From: Firmicutes bacterium UBA4049
GTDB lineage: Bacteria > Bacillota > Desulfotomaculia > Desulfotomaculales > Nap2-2B
Direction: 5' to 3'
NCBI GenBank assembly: GCA_002382755.1
Contig: DFZT01000030.1
Coordinates: 1,005-21,548 of the forward strand
Length of the DNA: 20,544 nt
Both the position numbers and the translations under genes were made by a program. Below are positions 1 through 7,898 of the stretch, piece by piece (the first letter of the stretch is position 1; each line of letters opens with the position of its first letter). The notes beneath the pieces were generated by a model. The model made no database searches. It was not told the DNA's origin and worked only from the letters and a program-made list of their open reading frames with translations.

Positions 1-168
1 TATTTTTAGGCCTTGGTTATTTTCTAAAGACTAATAATAAACCCCACCCGGATTGGATTTCTTTTTTTATAGGGATTCTTTTTAAGCATACGGATTAAAT
101 CATTACCAAAAACAAGTCCCCTAAAATCCTTTCTAAGTTAGCCCCCCACAATTTATGATCATTACCTG
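1..168. other. Intergenic stretch at left edge, no gene seen
   Basis: This AT-rich stretch lies downstream of the stop codon of the large surface protein (minus strand). I see no convincing ORF and no strong hairpin followed by a T-run that would serve as its terminator. The next gene to the left, if part of the same transcript, is outside the window. Confidence 0.4.
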
Positions 169-2796
169 TCAGCTGACAATATCTATCCTTTGGGTGGAAG
201 GAAACCAGGTTACAGTTGCCCCAAGGGATTCGGATACAAAGCTGATGGGAACCATTGCCCGTCCTTGTATAATTGTAACCGGTGTATCCATGCCGGGAGC
301 GGTTTTGTCCGCAACCAGGCGCAGTGACTTGCCGCCTAGTTTAATTTCAACCGTTCTGGTCTTCTCCAGCCATTGAACATCCGCTCCCAAACTCTGAGCA
401 ATGATTCTTAGAGGGACCATGGTCCGGTTGTTGAGCAGGATTGGCGCAACGTCCGTATAACCTGCTTTTCCATTGACAGTGGTGGTTGTCTTATTAATTT
501 CCAGGCTCATTGTAACCAGGTCTGCGGCTTTTGCGATTCCGTAATAACTGAACTGCCCGGTATAAAAAGTAAACGTTTTCGACGCCGGGTCATAACTTCC
601 CCCCAGTTTTACGGGAACTATATTCCCCGCGGCGTCTTTTTTATATCGCAGCGCCGTCAGCTTGGCAATATCTTCATCTTTCAAGGCGGCGCCGGACAAA
701 TCAAGGGTTACTTGTACAGGTTCGTTAAAACTATTGAATATTTCTGTTTCCTTTCCGCCGGCACTGTTTTCTTTGGCTATTTGAGCCGTGAGATCTACAA
801 TAATACCTCCAATGTCAAAAAGCCCGCTGGATTGACCTATTTTTGCCTTGGCCAGAATTTCCTGCTTTTCAGAAGCTGTTATATACCTGGCTCCTAACTG
901 CAGAACGCTTTTCCCTTCCCTGAGAGCCTCTTTCAATTGTTCTGTATCAAAGGCGTTTGAAGCAAATTTTAATTCAATGCCCATATTGGTAAGGGTCATT
1001 TCTTTTTTCATTTCGTTAAGTTTATTAATACTGTCTGGCGCTATTTCAACCGTATTATTTTTTCTGTTTTCAAGGCTGATCTTGATTTCTTGATTCTTTT
1101 GCAGGGCTTCCCCGATAATTTCATTTTCATCCCCCGTTTTATCCGGAGGAGGAATTAGGGCGGAATCCCCGCCGGATATATTTTCCCGGTACGCGCTAAA
1201 GTACCATAAAACCTGATCATTGGCGTTTAATTTATATTGAATGGCAGGAATTCCAGGCGCTGCTTCATTGACTTTGTACATCCAGCCGTTCATTCCCTCG
1301 GGTCCCTGCCCGGCGATAGTTTTAATATATTCAATAGAATCATAGCTGTAGCTCAAACCGGTTTTATCAAGAGCTCCCACCGGTGTTACGCCATGAACAT
1401 CATTTGCTGAAAGGTACACGGTTGTATTGGGATATAAAGTATTGCCCGACTTACCTGTTACTTCCACGGAAACCGGAGTATGCTGCTGGGGCGGATTCCC
1501 GCCGCCGTTGCCGTTACTTTCCACGGTTATATTGGCGGTTCCACAGACACCCTGATAAACCGCCGTAACTTTGGTACTTCCTGCGGCCACTCCGGTGACA
1601 ATCCCCTTATTATCCACTGCAGCGATGCCGGTGTTATCAACCGTCCAGACCGCTGTGGAACTAACGTCATTATCGGCGCCGTTCATCTGCAAGGCCTGTG
1701 CTTTATATTGCTGTGTCCTGTCAACAGAGATCTCTGCTTCCTCCGGCGTCACCTTTATCCCCAGCGCCGTTTCAGGATTCACTTTCCCGCCAAGCGCAAG
1801 GTAGGCGTCCAGCGCCCAGGTGTCATCGGCCAGATTTCTGGAAGACCCAAAAGTATCGTCTTCATTCAGTGCATCATCCCGCATATAGTCAACAGCGCTT
1901 TTACCCCCTATCGTCCACGCGTCAGGAGCAAGACCCAGGCAGTCTAAGGTCAGGATTGCTTCCGCCGTATCGACCAGCGGGTCATCAAAACCTGCCTTAT
2001 CCCGAAAACTTCCGTCAGCTTGCTGGCGGTCCTGCAGCCAGGCTTTTGCATCGTCTATCGCTGTCCGGACGGCATCCGCCTTTTCTCCGGCTGCAGGCTC
2101 CAGATAGACCAATGTCCTTACTGCCTGAGTTGTTGTTATGAAGTCGTTAGTAATATAATTAGGTGCGTCTTCTGCAGGCCAAGCCTTTGTAACAGGATCC
2201 CGGCTGTCCAGAATATAGCTGATGGCCCCTGCCGTATCAAACTCGGCGATATCTCCAGCCCGTCCCAAGGCGTCAAAAGCGGGCATATTGCTGTATATAC
2301 CATAAAGACCGGCATCGAATGAACCGTTGCCGCCGGCAGTCTGCCGGTTTTTTAGAATGGCCAGCAATTGTGATGCCCTATTATCTCCAAGAACCTCTGC
2401 TGCCTGGAATTCCTGCGCTACGCGTTTTGCCGGGGATTTGTCCGCTGTTTCTTCTTTAGAAATTGTTTCGTCGATAAGATTTAATATCCCGGCCTTCAGG
2501 TTTGTTCCCTGGTATACCCATCTGCTTACGTCTGCCCCGGCCCGGTTTAAAACATAGGTGTCATAGGCTCCTATATGCCCATATCCTCCGTCTACCGCCA
2601 ATCCTTCCCGATACAAGCTGTAGATGTTCCTGACCGCCTTGACAGCTAAGTTATCAAAGGACTCATCCGCAAATGCTTTTCCTGTGTTTTCCTGAAATAA
2701 TGAAGGTGATAAAGGCAATATTGCAGTAACTAATATGGCTGTTGAGATTAATATCGCCAATAGTTTGTTGCTTTTACGTTTCCTGTAAATGTTCAT
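169..2796 (-). CDS. Secreted transcobalamin-like protein (toroid, Big2, DUF4430, stalk domain) under a cobalamin riboswitch
   Basis: 875 aa. Residues 1-43 form a signal peptide (RKRK, hydrophobic core, cleavage near KAFA-DE). Residues about 46-340 look like an alpha/alpha-toroid (prenyltransferase/squalene-cyclase-like) with repeated helical pairs and QxADGSF-type turns (QQADGSF near 258; GGNGSF near 155). Residues about 345-427 are an Ig-like Big2 domain, followed by a Gly/Pro linker. Residues about 440-536 match DUF4430, the family related to the transcobalamin C-terminal domain (motif GMNGWMYKVN near 501, then a VLWYFS strand). Residues about 560-755 are unassigned, with a beta-rich end (TFTFYTGQFSYYGIA). 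Residues about 762-875 are a copper-amine-oxidase-N-type stalk (NNRTMVPLR, GRAMVPISF). Toroid plus DUF4430 is the architecture of animal intrinsic factor and transcobalamin. With the B12 riboswitch in its leader, I infer a cell-surface cobalamin-capture protein. Domain calls are by eye; ligand binding is not shown. ATG follows a GGGGG stretch 10-15 bases upstream. Confidence 0.85.
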   Translation of the reverse strand: MNIYRKRKSNKLLAILISTAILVTAILPLSPSLFQENTGKAFADESFDNLAVKAVRNIYSLYREGLAVDGGYGHIGAYDTYVLNRAGADVSRWVYQGTNLKAGILNLIDETISKEETADKSPAKRVAQEFQAAEVLGDNRASQLLAILKNRQTAGGNGSFDAGLYGIYSNMPAFDALGRAGDIAEFDTAGAISYILDSRDPVTKAWPAEDAPNYITNDFITTTQAVRTLVYLEPAAGEKADAVRTAIDDAKAWLQDRQQADGSFRDKAGFDDPLVDTAEAILTLDCLGLAPDAWTIGGKSAVDYMRDDALNEDDTFGSSRNLADDTWALDAYLALGGKVNPETALGIKVTPEEAEISVDRTQQYKAQALQMNGADNDVSSTAVWTVDNTGIAAVDNKGIVTGVAAGSTKVTAVYQGVCGTANITVESNGNGGGNPPQQHTPVSVEVTGKSGNTLYPNTTVYLSANDVHGVTPVGALDKTGLSYSYDSIEYIKTIAGQGPEGMNGWMYKVNEAAPGIPAIQYKLNANDQVLWYFSAYRENISGGDSALIPPPDKTGDENEIIGEALQKNQEIKISLENRKNNTVEIAPDSINKLNEMKKEMTLTNMGIELKFASNAFDTEQLKEALREGKSVLQLGARYITASEKQEILAKAKIGQSSGLFDIGGIIVDLTAQIAKENSAGGKETEIFNSFNEPVQVTLDLSGAALKDEDIAKLTALRYKKDAAGNIVPVKLGGSYDPASKTFTFYTGQFSYYGIAKAADLVTMSLEINKTTTTVNGKAGYTDVAPILLNNRTMVPLRIIAQSLGADVQWLEKTRTVEIKLGGKSLRLVADKTAPGMDTPVTIIQGRAMVPISFVSESLGATVTWFPSTQRIDIVS

Positions 2797-2983
2797 TGCA
2801 TCGGCCCCCGTATTTCTTTAAAATTTTATTTTCTTCTCTTTTCAAGCTCCGTTTCAAATAAATTGTTGACCTTTTATATAAGCGAATTATGGCCATGCTA
2901 TTTCCCGGATTTGGAACATCGGTATTCCCCTCTCTTTCCGAAGTGGTATACAGGCAGCCTGTTGAAATCTGAAAACACGCATT

Positions 2984-3015
2984 AAAAAAGCCTCCCAGCA
3001 TTTGCTAAGAGACTT
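2984..3015 (-). terminator. Intrinsic terminator in riboswitch expression platform
   Basis: Read on the minus strand, a 12-bp fully paired stem (with G-U wobbles) and a 4-nt AAAU loop is followed by a run of U. The wobbles become mismatches on the plus strand, which shows the direction. It lies about 70 nt downstream of the cobalamin aptamer and about 190 nt before the start codon it would control, so it is the expected OFF switch. Confidence 0.85.
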
Positions 3016-3051
3016 TTCCCATCTTGAAAGTCACTGCTTAAACGTTTAAAT

Positions 3052-3079
3052 AATAGACGACAATTCCCCGTCGTCCATT
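3052..3079 (-). other. Hairpin between aptamer and terminator
   Basis: Ten-base arms (3052-3061 and 3070-3079; one G-U pair) with an 8-nt loop lie between the cobalamin aptamer and the terminator. There is no U-run after it. It may space the aptamer from the terminator or take part in the switch. Confidence 0.5.
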
Positions 3080-3084
3080 AAATA

Positions 3085-3275
3085 GTGTAAGGCAGGTCTC
3101 CTGGCTTGCGGCTCATCCTCATTTCCGCCTTCCCATGCTCTACGCACAGTGGCATCTCCAGTGAACTAAGAGTGTGGAAAATTGTCGCCGTTTACAGTGG
3201 TGGGTCCGCACCGGATTCCGCCTTTAAAGCGTCACCGGTTTCCCTATTCTCCCTTTTGCTAAGGGCGCCTTATAC
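3085..3275 (-). promoter_or_regulatory. Cobalamin riboswitch (AdoCbl-type aptamer)
   Basis: On the minus strand the sequence contains in order the hallmarks of the cobalamin aptamer: P1 arm TAAGGC (3267-3272), AGGGAAACCGGTG, AATCCGGTGCGGACCC with CACTGTAA, then GCCACTG, TGGGAAGG, GAGGATGAGCC and the B12 box AGCCAGGAGACCTGCC (about 3092-3107), closing with the P1 return arm GCCTTA. It precedes a strong terminator and then the transcobalamin-like gene, so B12 binding should stop expression. A possible -10 (TAGAAT, 3286-3291, minus strand) would start transcription just at the 5' end of the aptamer; its -35 is poor. Confidence 0.96.
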
Positions 3276-3414
3276 TTAAAAAATTATTCTATTTTTCTTG
3301 TGCTGCTTGAAGTCCTGATTCACGAAGCCAGGGCATTATTTGAAACAACGATACTTACTTATATAAGATTAAACGGCTTGGTTAATTTCCCTCCTTAGTT
3401 TATTAAATAAATTA

Positions 3415-3431
3415 TGCGACAAATTTCGACA
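3415..3431 (-). promoter_or_regulatory. Tandem Spo0A-box-like sites
   Basis: On the minus strand TGTCGAA (core of the 0A box TTTGTCGAA) is followed exactly 10 bp later, one helical turn, by TGTCGCA preceded by TT. This tandem spacing is what Spo0A dimers use in sporulators. They lie about 140 bp upstream of the riboswitch aptamer and could influence its transcription. This is pattern matching only. Confidence 0.35.
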
Positions 3432-3482
3432 CATGTTTAACAGCAAACAATCAAAAAGGGAAAAATGCCTGGAAAAACGGTT

Positions 3483-3517
3483 CTTAGCGGTTTTGTAAAT
3501 AAGGCGCAACCGCTAAG
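3483..3517 (-). terminator. Inverted repeat downstream of response regulator, possible terminator
   Basis: Perfect 10-bp arms CTTAGCGGTT / AACCGCTAAG with a 15-nt loop, 72 bp after the response-regulator stop codon. On the minus strand a T-run (GTTTTTCC) follows only after several bases, so it is at best a weak intrinsic terminator. Confidence 0.4.
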
Positions 3518-3588
3518 GGCATAAATCCCTATTTAATGAAAAAATATAACTTCATTAATAGTTAAGAATGGCTTTTTAAGTTCAAGGA

Positions 3589-3972
3589 TCAGGCTATTCT
3601 TTCCAGCATGATATTTCTGATCAAAAATCGCAGTTCATCTATTCCAAACGGCTTTTTGAGGCATTCACGTACCAGGCCCCGGTTTTTTGCTTCCTGGCAG
3701 GCGTCCATTTCACTATAGGCAGTCATCATGATTACAGGTACACCCGGCGCATGAACCCTTAGCTTTTCCAGCGTTTCAAGACCGCTCATACCCGGCATTT
3801 TAACATCCAGAAGAATTAAGGAAGGCATGTCTGAAGTTACCTTCTGGATTGTTTCGGTTCCGCTGTCGGCTGTTTCTACCTTGTATCCCTCGTCGCTGAT
3901 GATTTCAAATAACAGACGCCTTACGCTTGCATTATCGTCGACGATAAGCAGGTATTCCTTTTTTTCAAACAC
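3589..3972 (-). CDS. spo0F: Single-domain response regulator, Spo0F-like
   Basis: 127 aa, only a receiver (CheY-like) domain. The acidic pair is D12/D13 (IVDDN), the phospho-acceptor is D56 (LLDVKMPG), the switch threonine is T84 (MMTAY) and the conserved lysine is K107 (LKKPF). The MTAYxExDxxQExK...KPFxIDEL segment closely resembles Bacillus Spo0F, the phosphorelay intermediate between sporulation kinases and Spo0B/Spo0A. No output domain and no neighbouring kinase are present. The start is GTG with GGGAGGGG 7-14 bases upstream. It has a candidate promoter and a 0A-box-like site upstream, as spo0F does in Bacillus. An orphan CheY-like regulator with another role is the alternative. Confidence 0.85.
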   Translation of the reverse strand: MFEKKEYLLIVDDNASVRRLLFEIISDEGYKVETADSGTETIQKVTSDMPSLILLDVKMPGMSGLETLEKLRVHAPGVPVIMMTAYSEMDACQEAKNRGLVRECLKKPFGIDELRFLIRNIMLERIA

Positions 3973-4068
3973 GTATTATCCCCTCCCAGGATTTTATTTG
4001 TATCTGTTTTATTTAAATTCTATTTATTCATTTTTCTTTAAAATGACTTTCTTATTTTAATTTAATTT

Positions 4069-4115
4069 ATTATAATTTCTGTATAAAGTAATTTCCACCC
4101 AAAAAAATCGACAAA
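4069..4115 (-). promoter_or_regulatory. Candidate promoter and 0A-box-like site of the Spo0F-like gene
   Basis: Minus strand: -10 TATAAT (4069-4074), 17-bp spacer, weak -35 TGGAAA (4092-4097), giving a leader of about 90 nt. Just upstream at 4107-4115 lies TTTGTCGAT, 8 of 9 to the 0A box TTTGTCGAA. Confidence 0.45.
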
Positions 4116-4161
4116 AAATAACATTAACCGAGGTTATATCTTGCGGTTGAGACCGTAAAAC

Positions 4162-5721
4162 TTAAGCTTGCCAGACAATTTTCCCATCAACCATTGTTAA
4201 AACAAATTTAATTCCGGGTATACTTTCTGACGATGTCCGAGTGGGGTCTTCGCTCAATACAACTAGATCGGCAAGTTTGCCGGGGCTGATCGAACCTTTT
4301 ATATTTTCTTCAAAGGAGGCATAAGCTCCCCAGTATGTGTACATCCGTAGGGCTTCCAGAGGAGAAACCGCTTCCAGTGGAGCTATAATTTTATCTGTTT
4401 CTGTTTTTCTTGCAACAGCGGCAGAAATACCCGTCAGCGGGTTGCAGGGGATCAGGGGAGCATCCGAACTTACGGCTGTTTTTAAGCCCAGGCTGGATAA
4501 TGAACCCAGCGGGAAAAGCCAGCTGAATTTTTTAGAAGGGACAGCGTCAATGTAGCTTTCCCCGAAGTAAAGCAGAAAAGCGGGTTGTGTAATAACCATC
4601 GCTTCAGTTGCCTTCAGTCTGCGCATCAGTCCGGGCGGGCAGATGGCGCAATGTTCCAGGCGATGGCGGTGGTCAGGCCGGGGGGTTTTCTTGCAAATAT
4701 ATTCCAGGGAAGCCAGCGTTGTTTCAAGGGCGACAATATCATGTACATGAAACGCAATTCTAAAACCGGCCTCGTGCGCTTTAAGAGAGTAATAGTCCAG
4801 TTCCTCCTGAGGCGGATTGGGATTGCCCGTACTTTCGTCAAGGGCTATCTTTATACCGCCTATACGCAGGTTGGAATCGCCGGTCCCCATTGACAGGCCG
4901 GCGTCCTGGAACTCTTCCAGCGCATTTGTTCCAATCATCATGGAAACCCGGACGGGCAGCTGTCCGTTATCTTTTAACCGCTTTAGGGTCTGCCAGTGCC
5001 CCAGGTTATTATTCCAGCCGGTATCCTGAACTGATGTAATCCCAAAAGAAAGTAATTGTTCGGTTGCCAGTTTAACACACGCTTTTAGTTCTTCCTGATC
5101 AATGCCCGGCACTCTTTTTTCTACAAGTTCATTTCTTCCGGTAATAATACCGTTAGGCTCTCTAGAATTAGGTTCGCGCCCTATGTGTCCTCCTTGGGGA
5201 TCCGCTGATATACTGTAGATACCCGTGTGTTTGAGGGCTAGACTGTTTAATACGCAGCTGTTCCCGGTGTAATGGATTAAAATGACGGGATTATCCGGTG
5301 ACACCTCGTCCAATTCCCAGCGGGTGGGAGGCCTTTTTTCATCCAGGTATTTTTCATCGTATTTGGCTGCCCTAACCCATTTGCCCGGTGGTGTCTTTTT
5401 AGCCCTGGAGCGGATGAGGGCTTGGATTTCAGAAATATTGGCCGCTTTCGAGGGAGAACAGTCTATATAAAGCAAAGTTGCCGCAAAGGAAAGAGGATGG
5501 CAGTGGGCGTCGTTAAAACCGGGAATAATTGTTTGTGAACAGCAGTCGATAATTTTGGTGTTTGCGCCTTTGTACTTTTCTAAATCGTCATTGCCTCCGA
5601 CACCGATAATTTTGTTCCCCGATACGGCAACAAGTTCCGCGCCGGGCCTTTTTTCATCCAGGGTAATTATGTTAGCGTTGCATAGAATTATGTCAGCCGG
5701 AATACCAGAAATATCAAGCAT
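4162..5721 (-). CDS. YtcJ-like metal-dependent amidohydrolase
   Basis: 519 aa, amidohydrolase superfamily (Amidohydro_3 / YtcJ type), cytoplasmic, no signal peptide. An N-terminal beta-sandwich part (ADIILCNANIITLD) leads to the first metal motif H73-C-H75 in PGFNDAHCHP. GGIKIALDES carries a candidate bridging lysine; FHVHD and RLEHC supply further metal-site histidines; SSDAPL supplies the catalytic aspartate. The C-terminal ISPGKLADLVVL returns to the beta-sandwich. All metal ligands seem present, so it should be active, but the substrate (amide, imide, formamide or similar) cannot be told from sequence. ATG is preceded by AAGGAG at good spacing. It stands alone, divergent from the SIMPL-domain gene. 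Confidence 0.88.
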   Translation of the reverse strand: MLDISGIPADIILCNANIITLDEKRPGAELVAVSGNKIIGVGGNDDLEKYKGANTKIIDCCSQTIIPGFNDAHCHPLSFAATLLYIDCSPSKAANISEIQALIRSRAKKTPPGKWVRAAKYDEKYLDEKRPPTRWELDEVSPDNPVILIHYTGNSCVLNSLALKHTGIYSISADPQGGHIGREPNSREPNGIITGRNELVEKRVPGIDQEELKACVKLATEQLLSFGITSVQDTGWNNNLGHWQTLKRLKDNGQLPVRVSMMIGTNALEEFQDAGLSMGTGDSNLRIGGIKIALDESTGNPNPPQEELDYYSLKAHEAGFRIAFHVHDIVALETTLASLEYICKKTPRPDHRHRLEHCAICPPGLMRRLKATEAMVITQPAFLLYFGESYIDAVPSKKFSWLFPLGSLSSLGLKTAVSSDAPLIPCNPLTGISAAVARKTETDKIIAPLEAVSPLEALRMYTYWGAYASFEENIKGSISPGKLADLVVLSEDPTRTSSESIPGIKFVLTMVDGKIVWQA

Positions 5722-5946
5722 TTTTGTTGCTCCTTCTTAATTTATAAACCGACAATCCCTACCGAAAACAATAATACGTTAATAAAATTGAGTCAAGATT
5801 GAAAACCGGTTGATAGTTTCGAAGCAGAAAGCTTTTCAGGAGTTTCCTTTTTTGTGGAACAATTATTTATTTTAGATCGTCTATATTTTTAAGATCGCCT
5901 TAAGGAGGTGTATAAGGCAGGTTTCCCATTAAAAAAAGGAGTGGTA

Positions 5947-6678
5947 GTGTTGTTTAAAGCGAGACCTTTATTAACAAGCTTGTTGGTTCTTTTTATTTTG
6001 CTTAGTTTTTGCGGAACAAGTTTAGCTCAGGACAAGGATTTGTCGGCCAATACCATAACCGTGACAGGGGAAGGACTGGTTAAAGTTGCTCCCGACACTG
6101 CGGAAATTAATTTTGCGGTTGTAACAGACGCTGCCGAGGCTCAAAAAGCCCAGACCGCTAACGCCGAAATAGCACATAAAGTTATTGCCGTTTTAAAGGA
6201 AAACGGAATAGCGGCTGCCGACATCAGTACACTTAATTACAGCCTTAATCCGAATTATGTTTACGCAGAAAATCAACCGCCCCGGCTTACAGGATATGAA
6301 GTTGTCAACGAGATCAAAGTTACGATACGCAGCCTTGATAAAATAGGCGCTATAATTGATCTGGCGGTAAAGAACGGGATTAACCGGGTCCAAAATATAA
6401 GCTTCTGCGCGAATAACAGTACGGATCAAAAAATCCAGGCCCTGCGGCAGGCTGTTTCCGACGCCCGGATCAAAGCGGATACGATCGCCGCTTCACTGGG
6501 GAAAAAAATAGTCGGTGTAAAATCGGCAAGTGGAAACTGGTCTGGTAACCAGCCGAGACCGATTTATTATGAAAAAATGAACCAGTTAAGCCTTGCAGGC
6601 GCCTCAATTGCCACGGATATTAACCCGGGTCAGGTGGAAATCAGGGCAAATGCAGATATAGTCTATTTAATCGATTGA
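5947..6678 (+). CDS. Secreted SIMPL (DUF541) domain protein
   Basis: About 243 aa from the chosen start. A signal peptide (KARPLL, hydrophobic stretch, cleavage near SLAQ-DKD) is followed by one SIMPL/DUF541 domain starting NTITVTGEGLVKVAPDTAEINFAV, with the usual features TGYEVVNEIKVTIRSLDKIG and the alternating beta/alpha pattern to the C-terminus. Family members are periplasmic, surface or lipid-anchored proteins with poorly defined roles (oxidative stress in some bacteria). AAGGAG at 5936-5941 favours a GTG at 5947 or TTG at 5950; an in-frame GTG at 5908 overlaps its own AGGAGG and lacks proper spacing. A strong terminator follows 30 bp after the stop, so it is monocistronic. Confidence 0.85.
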   Translation: MLFKARPLLTSLLVLFILLSFCGTSLAQDKDLSANTITVTGEGLVKVAPDTAEINFAVVTDAAEAQKAQTANAEIAHKVIAVLKENGIAAADISTLNYSLNPNYVYAENQPPRLTGYEVVNEIKVTIRSLDKIGAIIDLAVKNGINRVQNISFCANNSTDQKIQALRQAVSDARIKADTIAASLGKKIVGVKSASGNWSGNQPRPIYYEKMNQLSLAGASIATDINPGQVEIRANADIVYLID

Positions 6679-6707
6679 TGCTCAGTCCCTTCTTTCATCT
6701 AGTTGGG

Positions 6708-6736
6708 AAAATCAGGGTCCCCCCTGATTTTTTTTG
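6708..6736 (+). terminator. Intrinsic terminator after SIMPL gene
   Basis: Stem AAAATCAGGG / CCCTGATTTT with a short TCCC loop, followed by a run of T. It ends transcription of the SIMPL gene before selD. Confidence 0.88.
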
Positions 6737-6795
6737 TAAAAAATTTAATTTAAAGATTAAGTTTTCAATAAGAAGCTTTTAATGTGTAAAGAATA

Positions 6796-6823
6796 CTTTC
6801 AACGCCTGTAAAAAAGTTATAAT
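6796..6823 (+). promoter_or_regulatory. Candidate selD promoter
   Basis: A perfect -10 TATAAT at 6818-6823 lies 35 bp before the selD start; the -35 (CTTTCA, 16-bp spacing) is weak. The position, after a terminator and before a lone gene, supports it. Confidence 0.45.
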
Positions 6824-6857
6824 ATAGAAATAAATTCCGGCAAGGAGGTGATTTTTG

Positions 6858-7898
6858 ATGCAGGAAGTAAAATTGACCCAGATGACCAAAGCTTCCGGGT
6901 GAGCGTCCAAGATAGGGCCGGAAACCCTGTCGCAGGTGCTGCGGCAAATGCCTAAATTTGAAGACGCAAACCTTTTGGTCGGTTTAAACATACCTGACGA
7001 CGCGGCGGTTTATAAAATTTCCGATGAACTTGCGCTGATCCAGACTGTGGATTTTTTTACGCCTGTCGTCGATGATCCCTATTTGTTCGGACAGATCAGC
7101 GCGGCCAATGCGTTAAGCGATATTTACGCTATGGGAGGCCGACCCCTGCTGGCTTTAAACATAGTCTGTTTCCCCGACTGTTTGTCTGAGGATGTTCTTG
7201 TTCAAATTTTAAAAGGCGGAGCGGATAAAGTTCAGGAGGCGGGGGCTATAATTGCCGGCGGCCACTCCGTTTCGGATGCTGAGCCCAAATACGGCCTGTG
7301 CGTTTCCGGGTTGGCCCATCCGGATCAAATAATCGCCAGCTCCGGGGCTAAGCCGGGAGATTTGCTGGTTCTTACCAAGCCCATTGGAACCGGGATAGCC
7401 AGCACGGCCGTCAAGGCGGATATGTTTCCGGAGGAGGCTTATTCCAGGTTTATAGCATGTATGGCATCCCTTAACCGGGAGTCATCGGAAGCTATGAAAG
7501 AAGTGGGAGCCCATGCCTGTACCGATATTACCGGTTTCGGTCTGCTGGGCCATGCTGTGGAGTTGGCGCAGGCAAGCGGGGTCAGCCTGGTTTTTTACCA
7601 GAGCAGAATAAACCTGCTGCCTTTTACCCTGCAGTTGGCCGCGCAGGGCCTTATTCCGGCGGGAGCTTATAATAACCGCGATTTCTTTGCGGACAAAATA
7701 CGTTTCGCCCCCGATCTGACCAGGGCTGAACAGATTGTTTTGCTTGATCCTCAGACTTCCGGCGGCCTGCTTATTGCTTTGGAGCCGGAAAAAGCCGAAA
7801 AGCTGGTTGAATTACTGCACATCAGGGGTGTTGAAGAAGCTAGTATTGTTGGGAAAGTGGTTGAACTTAAAGAAGACCTTATTGAAGTACAGAGATAA
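6858..7898 (+). CDS. selD: Selenide, water dikinase with selenocysteine (Sec15)
   Basis: 346 aa when the in-frame TGA at 6900-6902 is read as Sec15. It makes selenophosphate from selenide and ATP, the Se donor for Sec-tRNA and selenouridine. ATG at 6858 follows a perfect AAGGAGGTG (6842-6850, 7-nt spacer). The N-terminus reads MQEVKLTQMTKASG-U-ASK; this G-(C/U)-x-x-K motif is the SelD active site, where the nucleophile is Cys or Sec. Then come the DDAAVY metal/ATP motif (NIPDDAAVY), VDFFTPVVDDPYLFGQISAANALSDIYAMGG and IAGGHSV, all typical of SelD, and a C-terminal domain ending TSGGLLIALEP. A start at ATG 6936, after the TGA, would lose the catalytic residue. The organism must therefore encode SelA, SelB and tRNA-Sec elsewhere. 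Confidence 0.95.
6912..6930 (+). promoter_or_regulatory. Bacterial SECIS-like hairpin in selD
   Basis: Six-bp stem ATAGGG / CCCTGT (one G-U pair) with the 7-nt loop CCGGAAA, beginning 10 nt after the UGA. The loop guanines lie 18-19 nt downstream of the UGA, within the range for SelB-binding bacterial SECIS elements. Confidence 0.7.

Larger units (their letters stand above)
3299..3588. other. Intergenic region with inverted repeat and Spo0A-box-like sites
   Basis: No gene seen. It holds the region upstream of the riboswitch (minus strand), two 0A-box-like heptamers in tandem (3415-3431), an unused Shine-Dalgarno-like AAGGAGGG on the minus strand near 3390-3397 with no start codon behind it, and a 10-bp inverted repeat (3483-3517). 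Confidence 0.5.

Noticed and set aside
1480..2322. Several plus-strand frames of 76-155 aa opposite the surface protein
   Set aside because: Low-complexity Cys/Pro/Arg-rich translations antisense to a clear gene, without ribosome binding sites.
2774..3001. 75-aa minus-strand reading frame overlapping the start of the surface protein
   Set aside because: Its start lies inside the riboswitch terminator stem, it has no ribosome binding site and no recognisable protein features; it is leader RNA.
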